In this document: piece by piece, positions 6,972-13,101 of the stretch
Layout of the letters: every line of letters begins with the position of its first letter
How positions within the stretch are numbered: the stretch's first letter is position 1
Assembly (NCBI RefSeq): GCF_039812505.1
Contig: NZ_JBDIAQ010000096.1
Span: 1 to 13,177, forward strand
DNA from: Intrasporangium_A sp039812505
Lineage (GTDB): Bacteria; Actinomycetota; Actinomycetes; Actinomycetales; Dermatophilaceae
Reading direction: 5' to 3'
Length of the DNA stretch: 13,177 nucleotides
The notes under the pieces: model-generated
Told to the model about the DNA's origin: nothing
What the model saw: the letters and a program-made list of their open reading frames with translations, nothing else
The model's database searches: none
Translations under genes and position numbers: made by a program

Positions 6972-7928
6972 ATGGCTGAAGTTCTCGTCCTCGTCGACCA
7001 CGCCGACGGCGCGGTGCGCAAGACGACGTCCGAGCTGCTGACGATCGCCCGCCGGCTCGGTGAGCCGTCGGCCGTCTTCGTCGGCACCGGGTTCGACACC
7101 GCCAAGGAGGCGCTGGCCAGGTACGGCGCCGCGAAGGTCTACCGGGCCGAGGCCCCCGAGCTGACCCAGTACCTCGTCGTGCCCCAGGCCGAGCTGCTCG
7201 CCCAGCTCGTCGCGGACAAGTCCCCGGCCGCGGTGCTCCTGCCGGCCTCCACCGAGGGCAAGGAGGTGGGCGCCCGCCTCGCCGTCAAGACCGGCTCCGG
7301 CCTGATCACCGACGCCGTCGACGTGCAGGCGGCCGACGGTGGCGTGCGCACGACCCAGTCCGTCTTCGCCGGCTCCTACACCGTCGAGGCGACCGTCACG
7401 CACGGCACCCCGATCCTCGCGGTCAAGCCGAACTCGGCCACCCCGGAGGAGGCCCCGGCCGCAGCCGCCGACGAGGTCGTCGACTTCACGCCGTCCGACC
7501 TCGCCAGGGGCGCGGCCATCACCGACACCCAGCCCAAGGCCGCCTCCGGTCGCCCGGAGCTGACCGAGGCCGCGATCGTCGTCTCCGGCGGCCGCGGCAC
7601 GGCCGGCGACTTCGGCCCGGTCGAGGCGTTCGCCGACGCACTGGGCGCCGCGGTCGGCGCCTCCCGGGCCGCGGTCGACGCCGGCTGGTACCCGCACTCC
7701 GCGCAGGTTGGCCAGACCGGCAAGCAGGTCAGCCCGCAGCTCTACGTGGCCTGCGGCATCTCCGGTGCGATCCAGCACCGGGCCGGCATGCAGACCAGCA
7801 AGACGATCGTCGCGGTCAACAAGGACAACGAGGCCCCGATCTTCGAGCTGGTCGACTTCGGTGTCGTCGGTGACCTGTTCAACGTCCTGCCGCAGGCCAC
7901 CGCCGCGGTCGAGGCCGCCAAGGGCTGA
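6972..7928 (+). CDS. etfA: electron transfer flavoprotein alpha subunit
   Basis: FAD-carrying subunit of electron transfer flavoprotein, 318 residues. The N-terminal alpha/beta domain covers about 1-190 and the C-terminal FAD domain about 195-318. FAD-contact motifs seen: VVSGGRG (203-209), AQVGQTGKQVSP (244-255), YVACGISGAIQHRAGM (258-273) and VNKDNEAPIFELVDFGVVGDL (starts at 282), together the EtfA signature. The last two lie at the site that holds the flavin. ATG 6972 is chosen because AAAGGAGA (6956-6963) stands 8 bases before it and MAEVLVLVDH is the normal N-terminus; the open frame extends well into etfB but that part is not a gene. A strong hairpin 15 bases after the stop closes the operon. 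Confidence 0.97.
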   Translation: MAEVLVLVDHADGAVRKTTSELLTIARRLGEPSAVFVGTGFDTAKEALARYGAAKVYRAEAPELTQYLVVPQAELLAQLVADKSPAAVLLPASTEGKEVGARLAVKTGSGLITDAVDVQAADGGVRTTQSVFAGSYTVEATVTHGTPILAVKPNSATPEEAPAAAADEVVDFTPSDLARGAAITDTQPKAASGRPELTEAAIVVSGGRGTAGDFGPVEAFADALGAAVGASRAAVDAGWYPHSAQVGQTGKQVSPQLYVACGISGAIQHRAGMQTSKTIVAVNKDNEAPIFELVDFGVVGDLFNVLPQATAAVEAAKG

Positions 7929-7943
7929 GCCCCACCGGGGCGT

Positions 7944-7977
7944 CGAGAGGCCGGACCGGCAAGGGTCCGGCCTCTCG
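7944..7977 (+). terminator. terminator hairpin of etfBA
   Basis: CGAGAGGCCGGACC (7944-7957) and its exact reverse complement (7964-7977) form a 14-bp perfect stem with a 6-base loop GGCAAG. No U-run follows, as is common in actinobacterial terminators. Being symmetrical it could also stop transcription from the right, though the minus-strand gene there ends 45 bp away. Confidence 0.85.
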
Positions 7978-8021
7978 CATCGGTGCCCGTCGTCCCCGGG
8001 CGCGCGCCCGGTGTATGCCGC

Positions 8022-8450
8022 TCAGCGGGCGACGCGGTGCCAGCGGCGGACCCGCTCGCGGTTGAGCGCGTAGTCGTGCGTGACGTGCCCGAACGCCCAC
8101 CAGGGGCAGCGCAGCGCCTCCGCGGAGAGCCGCGCCGGCCGGGCCGCGCCCGCGTGCCACTCGATCCGCCCGTCCTCGCGGACCCGGTGAAGGTCGGCCC
8201 GGCGCACCGTCGTGGAGGCCAGCAGGTTGTGCACCTTCGCCGCCGCGGAGGTCAGCTCGATCCGGGACTGCCACGCGCGGAAGGCCAGCAGGGTGGCCAG
8301 CGCCAGGCACCCGCCATACGTGACCTCGGGCGACAGGGGCGTCAGGCGCAGGACGAGCCGGGCGACGAAGTAGCCGACCACGATGTTGGTCGCCGCGGCC
8401 ACGGCGCGATGGGCAGCCGGGGCTCGCACGACGGCCGTGTCGAGGTCCAC
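8022..8450 (-). CDS. two-helix membrane protein with bacterial PH-like domain
   Basis: A 142-residue protein whose GTG start is set by the promoter: TATGAT ends 7 bases upstream. A longer frame from ATG 8462 is possible but that ATG lies inside the TATGAT. Two hydrophobic segments, about residues 17-37 (AVAAATNIVVGYFVARLVLR) and 43-60 (YGGCLALATLLAFRAW), form a hairpin. After it comes a basic region RIELTSAAAKVHNLLASTTV that resembles the start of actinobacterial bacterial-PH (bPH_6-type) domains, where a strand is followed by a short 'VRNLLRT.rv.W..I' pattern; here VRRADLHRV and GRIEWHAG follow. The C-terminus (ALRCPWWAFGHVTHDYALNR) I do not recognise. The family call is by pattern only. It is divergent from the cysteine desulfurase gene with a 108-bp gap. 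Function unknown. Confidence 0.78.
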   Translation of the reverse strand: MDLDTAVVRAPAAHRAVAAATNIVVGYFVARLVLRLTPLSPEVTYGGCLALATLLAFRAWQSRIELTSAAAKVHNLLASTTVRRADLHRVREDGRIEWHAGAARPARLSAEALRCPWWAFGHVTHDYALNRERVRRWHRVAR

Positions 8451-8457
8451 GGGCCAG

Positions 8458-8463
8458 ATCATA
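8458..8463 (-). promoter_or_regulatory. -10 hexamer for the PH-like membrane protein gene
   Basis: Minus-strand TATGAT (one base from TATAAT), then CTGGCCC (7 bases), then GTG at 8450. This is the best -10 in the window and indicates a leaderless message starting at the GTG. Confidence 0.7.
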
Positions 8464-8546
8464 CGAGCCCTGCACGGGGCGCCGTCGAGGCCCGAGCCCG
8501 GTCGGCGGCTGCCGCCGGTCGCGCAGGGGCGGGCGCCCACCCGGCC

Positions 8547-8552
8547 TAGAAT
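8547..8552 (+). promoter_or_regulatory. -10 hexamer for the cysteine desulfurase-mnmA operon
   Basis: TAGAAT followed by CGACGG (6 bases) and GTG 8559. No ribosome site is present, so a leaderless transcript is likely. It forms a divergent pair with TATGAT at 8458-8463. Confidence 0.65.
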
Positions 8553-8558
8553 CGACGG

Positions 8559-9752
8559 GTGACTGCCTACCTCGACCACGCGGCGACCACACCGATGCTG
8601 CCGGACGCCCTCGCGGCGATGACCGAACAGCTCGGTGTCGTCGGCAACGCGTCGTCCCTGCACCGCACGGGGCGGGCCGCGCGGCGGGTCATCGAGGAGT
8701 CGCGCGAGCGCATCGCCCGGGCGGTCGGGGCCCGCCCCTCCGAGGTGGTCTTCACCTCCGGCGGGACCGAGTCGGACAACCTGGCCCTGAAGGGCACCTA
8801 CCGGGCCCGGCGCGAGGCCGACCCCGGCCGGGTGCGGCTCGTCGTGGGGGCCACCGAGCACCACGCCGTCCTGGACAGCGTCGAGTACCTCGTGGCGCAC
8901 GAGGGGGCCACGGTCACGTGGGTCGAGCCCACCCCGGACGGGCTGGTCGAGCCGGCGGCGGTGCGCGCCGCGATCGAGCATGACCCGGACACGGTTGCCC
9001 TGGTGTCCGTCATGTGGGCGAACAACGAGGTGGGCGTCGTCCAGGACGTCGCCGCGGTCGCCGAGGCCGCGCACGAGCACGGCAGCATCCCCACGCACAC
9101 CGATGCCGTCCAGGCGGTCGGGCACGTGCCGGTCGACTTCACGGCGAGCGGGGTCGACCTGATGACGATCACCGGGCACAAGCTCGGCGGGCCGATCGGC
9201 GTCGGCGCGCTGGTCGCGCGCCGGGACGCCAGGCTGCTGCCCCTGACGCACGGGGGCGGACAGGAGCGGCGGATGCGCTCGGGCACGCTCGACACCCCGG
9301 CCATCGCCGGCCTGGCCGTGGCCGTCGAGGAGAGCGTCGCGACGATACCCACCGAGGCGCCGCGGGTCGCGGCGCTGCGGGACGAGCTGATCACCCGGGC
9401 GCGGGCCATCGAGCCGGACATCCGCGTGGGTGGCCGGTGGGACGTCGGGGACACGACCGGGCGCCTGCCCGGCAACGCCCACCTGATCGTGCCCGGCTGC
9501 GACGGCGACTCGCTGCTCTACCTGCTCGACGCGGCGGGCATCGCCTGCTCGACGGGGTCGGCCTGCCAGGCCGGCGTGCCCCGGCCGAGCCATGTCCTGC
9601 TGGCGATGGGCGTGCCCGAGTCCGACGCCCGGGGGGCGTTGCGCCTGACCCTTGGGCACACCTCGACCCACGCGGACGTCGAGGCCTTCCTCGCCGCGTT
9701 GCCGGCCGCGATCGACCGGGCCCGGCGGGCGCGGGTCGCGACCGCGTCGTGA
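8559..9752 (+). CDS. cysteine desulfurase (NifS/IscS type)
   Basis: PLP enzyme that removes sulfur from cysteine as a protein-bound persulfide and hands it to acceptor proteins. The protein is 397 residues. It opens with YLDHAATTP, as the family does. Cofactor residues seen: His101 in GATEHHAV, Asp182 in THTDAVQ, and the Schiff-base lysine Lys208 in TGHKLGGPIGVG. The catalytic cysteine is Cys336 in STGSACQAG. RSGTLDTPAIAG (240-251) is the usual substrate-binding stretch. The long conserved NEVG and HGGGQE motifs are present. Start GTG 8559 is chosen from the leaderless promoter and the typical N-terminus. mnmA begins 10 bp after its stop, so the likely acceptor is MnmA for tRNA thiolation; a general iron-sulfur role as in mycobacterial IscS is also possible. 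No iscU or sufE is nearby. Confidence 0.95.
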   Translation: MTAYLDHAATTPMLPDALAAMTEQLGVVGNASSLHRTGRAARRVIEESRERIARAVGARPSEVVFTSGGTESDNLALKGTYRARREADPGRVRLVVGATEHHAVLDSVEYLVAHEGATVTWVEPTPDGLVEPAAVRAAIEHDPDTVALVSVMWANNEVGVVQDVAAVAEAAHEHGSIPTHTDAVQAVGHVPVDFTASGVDLMTITGHKLGGPIGVGALVARRDARLLPLTHGGGQERRMRSGTLDTPAIAGLAVAVEESVATIPTEAPRVAALRDELITRARAIEPDIRVGGRWDVGDTTGRLPGNAHLIVPGCDGDSLLYLLDAAGIACSTGSACQAGVPRPSHVLLAMGVPESDARGALRLTLGHTSTHADVEAFLAALPAAIDRARRARVATAS

Positions 9753-9762
9753 GGCGGCCGTC

Positions 9763-10869
9763 ATGAGGGTCGTGGCCGCGATGAGCGGCGGCGTCGACTC
9801 GGCCGTGGCCGCCGCGCGGATGCTCGATGCCGGGCACGAGGTCGTCGGGGTACATCTGGCCCTGTCCCAGAGCGCCGCCACCCTGCGGGAGTCGGCTCGG
9901 GGGTGCTGCACGATCGAGGACGCGGGCGACGCCCGGCGGGTCGCGGACCAGCTGGGCATCCCCTTCTACGTCTGGGACATGGCGCAGCGGTTCAAGCGGG
10001 ACGTGGTCGACGACTTCGTCGCGGAGTACGCCGCCGGGCGCACCCCCAACCCGTGCCTGCGCTGCAACGAGCGGATCAAGTTCGCCGCCCTGCTGGACAA
10101 GGCGGTCGCGCTCGGCTTCGACGCGGTCGCGACCGGCCACTACGCTCGGATCGTCGACACCCCGGACGGGCGGCGGGAGCTGCACCGGGCCGCCGACCCG
10201 GCCAAGGACCAGTCCTACGTCCTCGGGGTGCTCGACGCCGCGCAGCTGGCCCGGGCCTTCTTCCCGCTCGGCGACACCCTCAAGCCGCAGGTGCGCGAGG
10301 AGGCGGCCGACCGCGGTTTCTACGTCGCGCGCAAGCCGGACAGCCACGACATCTGCTTCATCGCGGACGGCGACACCCGGGGCTGGCTCGCCGGTGCGCT
10401 CGGGGAGCGGCCCGGCGAGATCGTCGACACGGACGGTGTCGTCGTCGGCGAGCACCGCGGGGCCTTCGCCTACACCGTCGGGCAGCGCCGGGGGCTGGGC
10501 CTGGACCGACCGGCCCCCGACGGGGAGCCGCGGTACGTCGTCGAGGTCCGGGCGGCGGCCAACCAGGTCGTCGTCGGCACGGCCGACCTGCTCGGGGTCA
10601 ACGCGATCACCGGCGACCACGCGCGATGGTGCGGCCCGGCCCCGGCGGGGGTGGTGCGCGTCGGGGCGCAGGTGCGGGCCCACGGCGAGGAGGTCCCCGC
10701 CCGGGCGCGGGCGCAGGGGGACCGGGTCGAGGTGCGCCTCTCGGGGCGGGTCCGGGGTGTGGCGCCGGGCCAGTCGGTCGTGCTGTACGAGGGCACCCGC
10801 GTGGTCGGGTCCGCGACGATCGCGTCGGCCCGGCTGGAGCGCGCCTCATCGAGAGTGCACAACACCTGA
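9763..10869 (+). CDS. mnmA: tRNA 2-thiouridylase MnmA
   Basis: Forms 2-thiouridine at wobble position 34 of tRNAs for Lys, Glu and Gln, using ATP and persulfide sulfur. The protein is 368 residues, normal for MnmA. The PP-loop is SGGVDS (8-13). The catalytic cysteine is Cys98 in RTPNPCLRCNERIKF, and the second active-site cysteine is Cys198 in KPDSHDICFI. The ATGHYAR (123-129), DQSYVLG (149-155) and YTVGQRRGLG motifs are all present, followed by the C-terminal beta-barrel that ends near LSGRVRGVAPGQSVVLY. Start ATG 9763 is preceded by GAGGCGG. The gene is co-transcribed with the cysteine desulfurase upstream. The last residues (SSRVHNT) are encoded by the first unit of a 21-bp repeat array and are not expected in the family; the stop TGA ends on the first base of unit 2. 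Confidence 0.96.
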   Translation: MRVVAAMSGGVDSAVAAARMLDAGHEVVGVHLALSQSAATLRESARGCCTIEDAGDARRVADQLGIPFYVWDMAQRFKRDVVDDFVAEYAAGRTPNPCLRCNERIKFAALLDKAVALGFDAVATGHYARIVDTPDGRRELHRAADPAKDQSYVLGVLDAAQLARAFFPLGDTLKPQVREEAADRGFYVARKPDSHDICFIADGDTRGWLAGALGERPGEIVDTDGVVVGEHRGAFAYTVGQRRGLGLDRPAPDGEPRYVVEVRAAANQVVVGTADLLGVNAITGDHARWCGPAPAGVVRVGAQVRAHGEEVPARARAQGDRVEVRLSGRVRGVAPGQSVVLYEGTRVVGSATIASARLERASSRVHNT

Positions 10870-10986
10870 TCGAGAGTGCACGTTTCGGTATCGAGGGTGC
10901 ATGACAACCCGTCGAGAGTGCACGTTTCGGTATCGAGAGGGCACGACAACCCGTCGAGAGTGCACGTTTCGGTATCGAGAGGGCAC
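10848..10986 (+). repeat. repeat array 1: seven 21-bp-phased units
   Basis: Seven 13-bp cores start at 10848, 10869, 10890, 10911, 10932, 10953 and 10974, every step exactly 21 bp. The core is ATCGAGAGTGCAC with small changes (GTCGAG.. in units 4 and 6; GGGTGCAT in unit 3; GAGGGCAC in units 5 and 7). The 8-bp spacers from unit 2 on alternate GTTTCGGT and GACAACCC, giving a 42-bp compound period. Unit 1 codes for the end of MnmA. The array lies between mnmA and the GalT-like gene and ends 38 bp before the latter's -10. Function unknown; no repeat family is recognised. Confidence 0.95.
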
Positions 10987-11024
10987 GTCTGATGCCGCTC
11001 GCCCGAGAGGCTGGTCCCAGTCAC

Positions 11025-11030
11025 TACCCT
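11025..11030 (+). promoter_or_regulatory. -10 hexamer for the GalT-like gene (leaderless)
   Basis: TACCCT, then GTCGCCC (7 bases), then ATG 11038. No ribosome site is visible. The 38 bp between repeat array 1 and this hexamer hold no obvious -35. Confidence 0.6.
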
Positions 11031-11037
11031 GTCGCCC

Positions 11038-12081
11038 ATGGCCGCAATCGAGCTCGTCGAGCACACCATCACCGCGCACGTCCCCGAGCTGGGCAACCCC
11101 ACCAACCGCATCGAGGTGCCGCTCAGCGTCCGGGTCGACCCGCTGACCGGGCGCACCTCCCGGATCGTGACGGGCACGAAACTGTCCCCGAGCGCACGTC
11201 CCGACCTGTCCGCCCTGACCGCGAAGCCGGGGTTCTGCCCCTTCTGCACCGACCGCCTCGAGGCTGCGACCGGTACCTTCGGGCCCGAGATCACCCCGGA
11301 CGGCCGCATCCGGCGGGGCAGCGCCGTCATCGTGCCCAACGTCATGGCCTACTCGGAGTACTCGTCGGTCGGCCTCTACGACACGGACCGGCACTTCATC
11401 GACCTGCCCGACCTGACGCCGAGGCTCGTCGAGGACCTGCTCGCGGCCTTCGTCGAGTACACCCGTGGCGTCCACCGGATCCGGCCGATGTGGTCGTCGG
11501 TGAATGCGAACTACCTTCCCCCGAGCGGCAGCTCGCTCGTGCACCCGCATGCCCAGTCGGCCCACGACGACATCGGCACGACCTTCCAGCGCGTCCTGGC
11601 CGAGCGGTCCTCGGCCTGGCGCGGGCACCACTCCTTCTGGGAGGAGCTCGTCGAGCTGGAGGAGCGTGGCCCGCGGTGGGTCGGCGGTCGCGGCCGGGTC
11701 GCCTTCCTGACCCCGTTCGCCCCGGTCGGGTTCCACGAGGTGTGGGGGGTCGTGGCCGGCTGCCCGGACCTCGGGGAGCTGACGGCCCAGGACTGCGCGG
11801 ACCTGGGGGCCGGCATGTCACGGATCTTCGCCGCGTACCACGAGCTCAACCTCACGTCGTTCAACTGGGCGCTCTACGGCGGCGGCCCAGACGCGGGTGA
11901 CGAGTACTCGCTGCTGCTGCGGATGGTGAGCCGCAGCAATGCCGAGCCGATGTACCGCAGCGACGTGACCTACTTCGAGAAGCTCCACGACGAGGCGATG
12001 ACCGATCTGGCGCCCGAGGATCTCGCTGCGACCCTGAGGCCCCACTTCGCCCGATCCACAGTGCACGATTTCGGATCGTAA
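11038..12081 (+). CDS. GalT-like HIT-superfamily nucleotidyltransferase
   Basis: A 347-residue protein with the layout of hexose-1-phosphate uridylyltransferase (GalT). The N-terminal half shows NRIEVPLSVRVDPLTGRTSR (23-42), a zinc-type pair Cys67 and Cys70 in FCPFC, VIVPN (97-101), and the active site SGSSLVHPHAQ (163-173), in which His171 would be the nucleotidylated nucleophile as in GalT's HPHGQ. The C-terminal half ends with a segment YSLLLRMVSR (290-299) where GalT proteins usually read like YHWHIEIIPR, so the second set of histidines is missing. It is therefore a divergent member; the nucleotide (UDP or ADP) and sugar phosphate are uncertain. No galK or galE is near. The start follows a leaderless promoter. 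The last residues STVHDFGS come from the first unit of a 21-bp repeat array and the stop TAA lies within unit 2. Confidence 0.85.
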   Translation: MAAIELVEHTITAHVPELGNPTNRIEVPLSVRVDPLTGRTSRIVTGTKLSPSARPDLSALTAKPGFCPFCTDRLEAATGTFGPEITPDGRIRRGSAVIVPNVMAYSEYSSVGLYDTDRHFIDLPDLTPRLVEDLLAAFVEYTRGVHRIRPMWSSVNANYLPPSGSSLVHPHAQSAHDDIGTTFQRVLAERSSAWRGHHSFWEELVELEERGPRWVGGRGRVAFLTPFAPVGFHEVWGVVAGCPDLGELTAQDCADLGAGMSRIFAAYHELNLTSFNWALYGGGPDAGDEYSLLLRMVSRSNAEPMYRSDVTYFEKLHDEAMTDLAPEDLAATLRPHFARSTVHDFGS

Positions 12082-12195
12082 GTGCACCACCCTGCCCGAT
12101 CGACAGTGCATCTTTCCCGATCGACAGTGCATCTTTCCCAATCGACCGTGCATCTTTCCCGATCGACCCTGCAACCGGGCCAATCGCGGGAGTCA
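12054..12195 (+). repeat. repeat array 2: six clear 21-bp-phased units and a decayed seventh
   Basis: Cores start at 12054, 12075, 12099, 12120, 12141 and 12162; steps are 21, 24, 21, 21 and 21 bp. A decayed copy (ATCGCGGGAG) at 12183 keeps the 21-bp phase. The central core is ATCGACAGTGCAT or ATCGACCGTGCAT, with spacer CTTTCCCG/A repeated three times. Units 1 and 2 differ more (ATCCACAGTGCAC, ATCGTAAGTGCAC). The array fills the gap between the convergent GalT-like and GNAT genes. It codes for the tail of the first and just reaches the stop codon of the second. No separate terminator hairpin is visible in this gap. Confidence 0.93.
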
Positions 12196-13086
12196 CCTGC
12201 CGAGCGAGCGAGTCCAGGTGACAGTCCGGACGCCGGGATGGAAACCGAACGACTGGTAGAGACGCATCGGCGCCGGGTAGCCAGCGTCGCCACGCGGGGT
12301 CACCAGGGCCGTCCGACCGCCTGCATGCGCGAGGGCGTGCAGGGCCGCGAGGGTCACGGCGCCGGCGAGGCCGCGACCACGGTGCCCGGGCACGCAGCCG
12401 ACCGGCTCGACCAGACCGACGCCCGTGGCCGGGTCGAGCCACACGAGCGCGCCGGCCACCATCCGCCCGGACGCGTCGGTGGCTACCCAGTCGAGGTCGG
12501 CCCGGTAGGGCCAGGCCGTCATCAGCAGCGCGTAGGAGGCGCCGGTCACCTCCGATGGGCCGAAGTCCGACCACGCCGCCGCATGGCAGGCCGCCCGGTC
12601 GCTCGCCTCGCCCGGCTCGACGTGCCGGAACCGGTAGCCCTCGACCGCGGACGCCGACGGTAGCGCCGAGAGGTCCATCAGATGGTGCCGGAGAAAGGGC
12701 GCCGTCTCGTCCGGCACGAATCCCGCTGGCCGGCAGGCCTCTCCGATCGGGTCGTCGTCCATGAGCAGCACCGACTGGCTGGGCGCATCGCTCCACTCCT
12801 CGAACCAGTCGAGGACGTCCTCGGCCACCGCGGGATGAGCCGGGTCCACCTGCAGCTCGAGCCAGTCCGGTGCCTCGGCCCAGCCGAACCCGACAGCCCG
12901 ACCTGCAGCGTCACGCCACACCGCGATGGCCTCGCCGGCTCGCGGCCGGGCCGGGTCGATGGGCGCCGAGTACCGGTTCCACGCCAGCTGTCCCGGGTGA
13001 AACCGGGCCGCTGGAGACCAGAGCCGTGAGCACATGTCCTGCATCGCCCGCAGATCGTCCGGCCCGGTGAAGTCGTCCCATCGCAC
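12193..13086 (-). CDS. GNAT family N-acetyltransferase, two-domain
   Basis: Acetyl-CoA-dependent N-acetyltransferase of unknown substrate. From GTG 13086 it is 297 residues, about twice a single GNAT domain. The C-terminal half is a good GNAT domain: DWVATDASGRMVAGALVWL, then the acetyl-CoA loop VPGHRGRGLAGA at about 232-243 (pattern R-x-x-G-x-G/A), then ALHALAHAGGRTALVTP and the closing LYQSFGFHP. The N-terminal half (IAVWRDAAGRAVGFGWAE and following) has the same strand pattern but no acetyl-CoA loop, so it is probably a degenerate GNAT domain, as in MshD- or Eis-type proteins. An alternative GTG start at 13107 would add seven residues but lies inside a unit of repeat array 3 and upstream of the -10. 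It converges on the GalT-like gene. Confidence 0.87.
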   Translation of the reverse strand: MRWDDFTGPDDLRAMQDMCSRLWSPAARFHPGQLAWNRYSAPIDPARPRAGEAIAVWRDAAGRAVGFGWAEAPDWLELQVDPAHPAVAEDVLDWFEEWSDAPSQSVLLMDDDPIGEACRPAGFVPDETAPFLRHHLMDLSALPSASAVEGYRFRHVEPGEASDRAACHAAAWSDFGPSEVTGASYALLMTAWPYRADLDWVATDASGRMVAGALVWLDPATGVGLVEPVGCVPGHRGRGLAGAVTLAALHALAHAGGRTALVTPRGDAGYPAPMRLYQSFGFHPGVRTVTWTRSLGR

Positions 13087-13094
13087 GGGTCCAC

Positions 13095-13100
13095 ACGTTA
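13095..13100 (-). promoter_or_regulatory. candidate -10 hexamer for the GNAT gene
   Basis: Minus-strand TAACGT, then 8 bases, then GTG 13086. This fits TANNNT for a nearly leaderless transcript. Repeat array 3 begins 2 bp further upstream, so its units would cover the -35 region and beyond. Confidence 0.45.
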
Positions 13101-13101
13101 G

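Noticed and set aside
7944..7977. Copy of the 21-bp repeat in the etfA terminator (TCGAGAGG)
   Set aside because: The match to array units is only eight or nine bases, lacks the TGCA half and any 21-bp partner, and is fully explained by the hairpin stem.
8461..8490. Isolated repeat unit upstream of the PH-like gene (TGCAC...TCGA)
   Set aside because: The two halves are present but too far apart (nine bases instead of two) and not repeated.
10848..10986. CRISPR array
   Set aside because: Cores are only 13 bp, spacers 8 bp and repeated rather than unique, and no cas gene is present.
10861..11000. Small peptide gene reading through array 1
   Set aside because: Because 21 is a multiple of three, an open frame through the array gives a monotonous 7-residue repeat (ECTFRYR-like). 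It has no ribosome site or promoter, and the frame is the +1 shadow of mnmA.
12046..12192. Rho-independent terminator between the convergent GalT-like and GNAT genes
   Set aside because: CGATCC (12052) and GGATCG (12073) can pair, but six base pairs around a 15-base loop within repeat DNA is not convincing.
12082..12663. Plus-strand protein starting in array 2 (MHHPARSTVHLSRS...)
   Set aside because: It is the translated repeat followed by the antisense of the GNAT gene. It has no ribosome site, and composition fits a shadow frame.
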